A DNA stretch of 64,000 nucleotides from Epiperipatus broadwayi (Eukaryota; Onychophora; Udeonychophora; Euonychophora; Peripatidae), in NCBI GenBank assembly GCA_028023455.1, contig JAQFVV010000017.1:3874098-3938097 (forward strand). The letters are read 5' to 3'. Below are positions 58,617 through 64,000 of the stretch, one piece after another; position 1 is the first letter of the stretch, and every line of letters starts with the position of its first letter. The notes under the pieces were generated by a model. That model was not told the origin of the DNA. It saw only the letters and a list, made by a program, of their open reading frames with translations, and did not search any database. A program made the translations under genes and the position numbers.

Positions 58617-58889
58617 TTGAAGAAATGCATAAAGAAATGAAAAAATAATCATAGTACAAGTATATAAAATAATATAATCACCCTGAAGGCGGAGATAAAA
58701 AGGCAAATAAATAAACAAATGCAATTAAGTCAAATAATTTTATACTTTTGGGAAATATATATTTTAGCACATGTGTGTGTGCAGTGCAACTGTTCCCAAA
58801 AGCTATTAATATAAAATAGATAACTAAAAATAAAAATAAATGAGTTGAGTGCTTTCAAAGGATCTTGCCTTTATAATCATAGCTTGCTA

Positions 58890-59130
58890 GTACGTTTAAT
58901 GACATGCAAATATGCTAATTCCATTTCTTTGATAAAGCATAGCATGTGTCCTTCCTATTTTTGGCATCCTTGTCTCGTGAGATGAAAAAAGCCTCTTTGA
59001 TTTTTCTTTTAAGGTCATGTCTCTCTCTACACACGATTGTGGGATTGTCTGGAATGCACTCATGGTGACTTGTGCTCTGGTGCTGATAGAAAACTGAATA
59101 GGTGGAAGGATCTTTGAGAGCTCTATTGTA
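58890..59130 (-). pseudogene. Type-1 PLE GIY-YIG C-terminus (inverted copy)
   Basis: The minus strand reads STYSVFYQHQSTSHHECIPD, then RERHDLKRKIKEAFF and the SKKW end, matching the plus-strand copy at 59380-59575. Confidence 0.75.
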
Positions 59131-59151
59131 TGAATATTATTACACAAGAAA

Positions 59152-59600
59152 TTGCATTCCATCCTCAACAACAGATATCAGTTTTGTTTTCGAACCCCTC
59201 CAAACTCTAACAATTTAATTAACAATACTAAAGACCAAACTCCACTTTTACAGACCCCCCATACAGTATATAATATTGCATGTTCCAACAATAATTGTAA
59301 AGGCACATATTATGGGGAAAGCAGAGCATCTTTGTCCACACGATTAGCACAACATAAATATTCATACAATAGAGCTCTCAACAATCCTTCTACCTATTCA
59401 ATTTTCTATCAGCACCAGAGCACAAGTCACCCTGAGTGCATTCCAGACAATCTCACAATCGTGTGTAGAGAGAGACATGACCTCAAAAGAAAAATCAAAG
59501 AGGCCTTCTTCATCTCACGAGACAGGATGCCATAAATAGAAAGGGCACATGCTATGCTTTATCGAAGAAATGGAATTAGCATATTTGCATGTCATTAAAC
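59152..59600 (+). pseudogene. Penelope-like element, type 1: GIY-YIG endonuclease
   Basis: A frame open for 127 codons encodes SILNNRYQFCFRTPPNSNNL (end of the linker), VYNIACSNNNCKGTYYGESR (GIY and YIG positions), STRLAQHKYSYNRA with the conserved Arg, FYQHQSTSHPECIPDNLTIV and KRKIKEAFF. It then runs with a shift to a KKW-type end near 59575. The module would nick DNA to prime reverse transcription. The RT is absent and the copy is truncated upstream at the palindrome. Confidence 0.85.
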
Positions 59601-59719
59601 ATAATAGCAAACTATGATTATGGAAGCAAGCTCGTTTATTTTTATTTTTAGTTATCTATTTTATAATAATAGCTTTTGGGAACAGTTGCGCCGCACACGC
59701 ACACATGCTAAAAACAAAT

Positions 59720-60900
59720 GCAATGAAAATGGAGTGCTTAGAGAAAACTTTATATGTGGATATGCAAGAAATGATTCACAAATCTGTTAAATCTTGTGAA
59801 GATAAACTGCAAGAAACTGTGTCAAGTAAGCTGGAACTGAAAGAGAAGATAGATTAGTTCAAATCCAAGGCCCTTCATTAAAAGAACTTATGAACCATAA
59901 CAGATGATGAATGACATTAAGACTAACTATACTAAATGGAAGGTGAGATATAAGAAATGGGTTTATTGAGACAATAGAAGAAAGTAAGGAAGAAAATAAA
60001 TCTGATACAGAAGATATGAAGCCAAGAGAAAGTCATGGTGATATAATGATTAAAATGTAAAATAGACCATGAAAATATCAATTGTATTTACCAATTTTTT
60101 AAAAAAATCAGATTTTCATAGATAAGGCAAGAGAGAAGCCCATGGAACATCTCAATAGCTTGGCAAACTACTTTGAGTTAAACTAGCTCATAGAAAAAAA
60201 GTTACTACTGCTTACCATTTGAGTGGACCTGTAAAAATGTGGTGGAACTCTTTGGTAAAAAAAGCCAACCTCTTACTCTGAATACAGGGATCAGATTCTC
60301 AGTAATTTCTGGTCAGAAGAGTTGGTGAGAAGCCATTAGATATCAGATTCTGAATAAAAAAGTGTGAAACGTATATCCAGTTTTTTAGATAGCAGGCATC
60401 AAAGTTACAAACTTTATCAGCATACAGCATAATAGAAATCCAGGTAATAAGGATAATTTAATACAATTTACCATTTTGGGTGGAGCAGATGGTCGTAAAC
60501 ATGAGGTTGCAGGGTTCTATCAAAACCACAATGGAAAAAACAAACTCACCACATTAGGCTAAAAGTCATCTAGAGGGAGTGATGCATCTATCAGTTGCAT
60601 CAATATCAAGCATGACCAAAAATACCAACACTATAGATAATGGCAGAGAAGTAAAACAGACCCTGATAACAATAAGAGAACATGTGCAATACATCATTCT
60701 AGAAGTCAGCCTAGTCCATGAAGGAAGTCTCCTACTAAGAAATCAACACCTTCATCTCCTAATCCAAATACTAATGAAATGCTCATTAAATATGGAAAAA
60801 CATGGCAAACAGAGAGAGGTAGACTCAGACAATGAAAAGAAGAGGGTGCTGCCTCCATCTCCACTTTAGATGTATCTAGACAAATGCAAGAGTTGATGTT
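59720..60900 (+). pseudogene. Decayed gag-like coding region
   Basis: Plus-strand pieces: MECLEKTLYVDMQEMIHK and LQETVSSKLELKEK (coiled coil), then KPMEHLNSLANYFEL near 60140, a CGGTLW block and YRDQILSNFWSEEL near 60285-60330. The spacing of a W-containing helix and a YW/FWSEE-type helix resembles retrotransposon gag. A 96-codon frame at 60579 is not in a recognisable domain. Confidence is modest because every block is short. Confidence 0.4.
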
Positions 60901-61036
60901 AAAGAAAAATTTAAGGCTAGTTTATTCCCTGTCAACTCTGGATCTGTTTGGAAAGACTAATGCTTATGGATAAAGAAAATTGTACAATGGTCTTAAAAGC
61001 AAAAAAAAATAAATAAATCCATAAGTGATGTTAATA

Positions 61037-61325
61037 TGAAAAATGAACTGTCATGCAACCTACTATGGAGAAACTAAGACTAATATTGCCACTAGAATGG
61101 CACAGCACAGATATCTATACAACAGAACTAAAAGTAAGACAGATGGGGGTCAATATTTGTGGAGCACAAAATGACTACTGGCCAGCCTTCCAACCATCTA
61201 CTGCCAAGATGATCGGAACTAAAAGAAATGATGCTAAACACAAGGTCCAAAAAATGCCTGCTATATATCAAGTGACCCCACAGCTATAAACAGAAGAGAA
61301 GTTTGCTTCTGAATTTCCCCAAAAT
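61037..61325 (+). pseudogene. Penelope-like element, type 1: third GIY-YIG fragment
   Basis: After CHATYYGETKTNIATRMAQH comes RYLYNRT, matching the YIG-to-helix region of the copies at 25129 and 59152. Later blocks near 61225-61310 match the C-terminal KKxC and AINRREVCF ends. The GIY strand is missing. AGCTATGATTATGGGAA and a hairpin follow at 61350. Confidence 0.75.
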
Positions 61326-61329
61326 GGAT

Positions 61330-61845
61330 GCTATAGTCAATTTGAAGCTATGATTATGGGAACTTAGACTTCCTAAAAGTGCTCAGATGATTAATTAAGA
61401 TTATTAATTAATACACTATATAGGTTCATTACATGTGTTTAAAGCACAATTACTAGAGTTAAAAGTAAGATAAAGAAAAAGAAAAACTACAAGCTTGTGA
61501 GAAAGCAAGAGTGACACTTAAAAAAGACAATAATTAAAAAAAAAAAGAAATTTCCAGCTTGGGAGAAAGCAAGAACGATTTTGGTATTTAAATTTATATA
61601 GATGATCAATATATGATACAGACAAAAAGAAATGGACTTAAATTAATAGATTGACAATCAACATATAAATAAAAAAGCGAAGCTCTACTATCCCATTGTC
61701 TCTTTTTAATGGAAGGGGATATATAATCCTAGTAGCAGGAGTTTAGCTACTACAGAATCAGATTTGAAGAATAACGCACGTGTCAAAAGCAACCATCAGG
61801 AAATCAAAAATAAAATGTATAAAGATTTTAAAAGGAAGAGAAAAT
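61330..61845. other. Non-coding, nothing recognised
   Basis: Contains a duplicated word GAGAAAGCAAGA (61498 and 61562); otherwise featureless. Confidence 0.4.
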
Positions 61846-61861
61846 TGTATTTAAAAATTTT

Positions 61862-62556
61862 CACATGACCCTCAACCATCCATGCTATCTCATACCACTG
61901 ATACACTTGATCATACACATGTCAAAATGATAAATAATCATCAATATTCATATATCATGCTAAATCATCACTCATCAGTTGGTCCAGATTATCATCTCCA
62001 CACATATATATACAATCAAAGATAAGCTTATATTAAGATAGCCAATCTTCATACTTTAATGGGCAGGCTTCAAACCACTCCACTCCACAACTCTTCAGCC
62101 ATCCATTTCATTGAAAATCTGATGATGAAATGCTCAAAGCCCACCTTAGTGCCAACCTTCTCTGCCTACCCATGTTGACTGCAAGTCACTCTTATCCCTC
62201 ATGTACAGGACAAAAATCTATTTGTATGCATATACGAGGGATGGGCAGACCTTAGATGGACAGCTGAAGAGTTGTAGGGTAGAGTGTTTTGAAGCCTGTT
62301 CATTAAAGTATGAAGATTGGCTATCTTAATATAAGCTGAGCTTTGATTGTATATATGTATGGAGATGATAATCTGGGCTGCTGGTTTAGCATGAAATACA
62401 TATATTGGTGATTATTTATCTTTTTGACATGTATGTGATCAAGTGGGATGAGATAGCATGGATTGTTGAGGGTCATGTGAAAATCCGAATTCAAACCCCT
62501 ATATATTACATATAGAAGGGCAGGTATGAAAAAGCCTGTACTGTAGAAAAAATTCA
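61862..62556. mobile_element. B element, complete with two inverted arms and 14-bp target duplication
   Basis: TATTTAAAAATTTT at 61848-61861 and 62557-62570 is a perfect duplication. The minus arm starts CACATGACCCTCAACCATCC; the plus arm ends beyond GGTCATGTGAAAATCCGAAT, about 70 bp longer. The centre around 62130-62240 is single copy. The minus arm has CTGATGA, the plus arm has GAAA but lost the core. Confidence 0.9.
61929..61993 (-). ncRNA. Hammerhead-like motif (B13)
   Basis: CTGATGA (reverse of 61972-61978), stem I ACCAA toward TTGAT and outer GATAATC/GATTATTTATC; GAAA position reads GATA, so probably inactive. Confidence 0.55.
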
Positions 62557-62569
62557 TATTTAAAAATTT

Positions 62570-64000
62570 TGTATTTTGTTATTTTTTATTATTAAGAGTA
62601 CGTGCCATTCGATTATAAATCGAAATTGTAAAAATGTTTTAATTTAAAAGAGTTTGGATCGAGATATGTTTTTTTTTTTGTTTTGTTTGTTTTTTTATTT
62701 TAAAAGCAGAAACTCATTTTCTAAATTATTAAAATTAAATAAAGAAAAAAGAACTCTGGTTAAAACTTGTAATTAAGATGATCTGGTTGGAGATACTAGG
62801 TCTGGTCATATATTAAGATCTGGTGGGAGATAACAATTGCATATATAAGCTCCGTGTTTTTGATTGAGATATATAACTTTTATATTCGCTAATTGCAGAT
62901 TGCTGACATGAAATAGAAATTATATTTTTGCTAGTTACAGACTGCTGATTTTTATACTTTATTATTTGCTAATTTTTGACAGCAGATATGATTATTCCAT
63001 ATCTGATGTATGCATTGGATATACATATAGTGTTATTAATTGGAAAATAAAAAAATTAAACAACAGACAACTAATTTGATTTAATGTTTAACAAATTAAT
63101 TTTAATAATGATCACTGTCCATTAGTTTTTATAACAAAGTGGTGTATGTATTTAACATTTAATGATTGTATAGATATTATCATCCTTCATTTATGTTCAT
63201 TAATTATTTTCTAACCCATACCTTTGATCCCTACGCAGGATGGTCATTCCCCATTTCAATTTAACAAACTTAAATTTACATCGAAGACAATTTTAAAACT
63301 ATATTTTAACAATTCACTCTTTGCCAGCTAAAATTCCATGAAATCGTTTGGTCATTACTTTCTATTCTGTCTGTTTATATTTTGTGATCTGTTGTGAGTT
63401 GCTTATAGATTTAGATCCCCCTTCTATTATGTTGTCATGTAGATCTATGGTAGAACAGACAAGTCATTCAAGGATTTAGTCATACATTCTGAATAACAAA
63501 TAATTAATAATTAAGTTAATTGGACACAAACATTGAACATAAAAAATATTGTAACTGTCAAAGTGTGAGTGCTTAATATTGGATAAGAATCAAGTCTCAT
63601 CTTTCAAGTCAGTAAATGTATCAATTGGCAAGCAAGTTCAGAAGTCTGCATCTAAATTTTATTATTAAATGAAAAATAAAAAAATAGAATTGATGGTTCC
63701 CTTTCATCTAGAATAATTGATGGTTGGATGGATTGACTCTCTGTTTCAAAAGAAAGAAACCAGTTTAACAAGTGAAATAAAAATTAAAAAAAGATATAAA
63801 AATATAATTTGGGGTGTTAATCCAGTGTAGTTTAGTTATAATTCAAAGTCTTGTAGTTCTCATTGTGAAACATCTGGGTATCTTTACCTTTAGACAAGTT
63901 CCTTTGCATGAACTGGTTGGTAGTCCATCAGATAATCTTCAATCACCATCTGGATCTTCATGTTGGTGACTCAGACTCTTTTATAAACAATCTTTCCTGT
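62570..64000. other. Non-coding, nothing recognised
   Basis: Three imperfect copies of GCTAATTGCAGATTGCTGA-like words near 62888, 62931 and 62969. Otherwise no supported feature. Confidence 0.4.

Larger units (their letters stand above)
58768..59712. mobile_element. Inverted type-1 PLE 3' ends forming a palindrome
   Basis: The minus-oriented half (58768-59130) and the plus-oriented half (59355-59712) mirror each other from the GIY-YIG C-terminus through the 3' flank: TTAATGACATGCAAATATGC mirrors GCATATTTGCATGTCATTAA, and AACTGTTCCCAAAAGCTATT mirrors ATAGCTTTTGGGAACAGTT. The middle holds the rest of the plus-strand coding. Inverted duplication is typical of PLE insertions. Confidence 0.85.

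Noticed and set aside
58371-58724. 117- and 119-codon Phe/Ser-rich frames on the minus strand
   Set aside because: Antisense shadows of the plus-strand coiled-coil remnant.
58896-59171. 91-codon frame on the minus strand
   Set aside because: Wrong frame over the inverted PLE end; the PLE similarity is in another frame of the same strand.

Overview
The window is very AT-rich (well over two thirds A+T by eye), full of (TA)n, (TAA)n and (GATA)n microsatellites, and packed with eukaryotic retroelement remains. Non-LTR reverse transcriptases of RTE and CR1 type, Penelope-like GIY-YIG endonucleases, mariner transposase and tRNA-derived SINEs together point to an AT-rich animal genome, probably an invertebrate. 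I cannot name the phylum from the sequence. I found no host protein-coding exon I would defend, and nothing prokaryotic.

Layout. 1-1100: RTE-type LINE endonuclease on the minus strand. 1545-11900: non-coding DNA with two SINEs, three RTE 3' tails in a row, a 66-bp minisatellite and two perfect-looking palindromes. 11930-18660: two head-to-tail CR1-like LINE copies on the minus strand, one carrying PHD finger, SGNH esterase and endonuclease, the other endonuclease and reverse transcriptase. 23870-26910: a composite of two kinds of Penelope-like element (PLE) fragments in inverted order. 32500-38160: RTE fragments mixed with short palindromic repeats. 39050-40530: a dead mariner split by an 817-bp unknown transposon. 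41000-51110: SINEs, a 58-unit GATA array, a decayed LINE and many palindromic repeats. 52911-53930: a 1-kb palindrome. 54885-62556: more palindromic repeats, decayed gag-like coding and three PLE endonuclease fragments.

The most interesting system is two families of short palindromic elements, called here A (at least ten copies plus two fragments) and B (about twelve arms). Both carry what reads as a type-I hammerhead ribozyme: CTGATGA, a small stem II hairpin, GAAA, a tiny self-complementary stem III and a cleavable UH. In A the ribozyme sits near the apex of a long inverted repeat. In B two inverted arms each carry one. Five insertions have target-site duplications of 9 to 14 bp, and one end is consistently longer than the other, which suggests retroposition rather than cut-and-paste. 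PLEs, retrozymes and schistosome SM-alpha-like repeats are known to carry hammerheads, so these are probably non-autonomous partners of the PLEs lying beside them; that link is inference.
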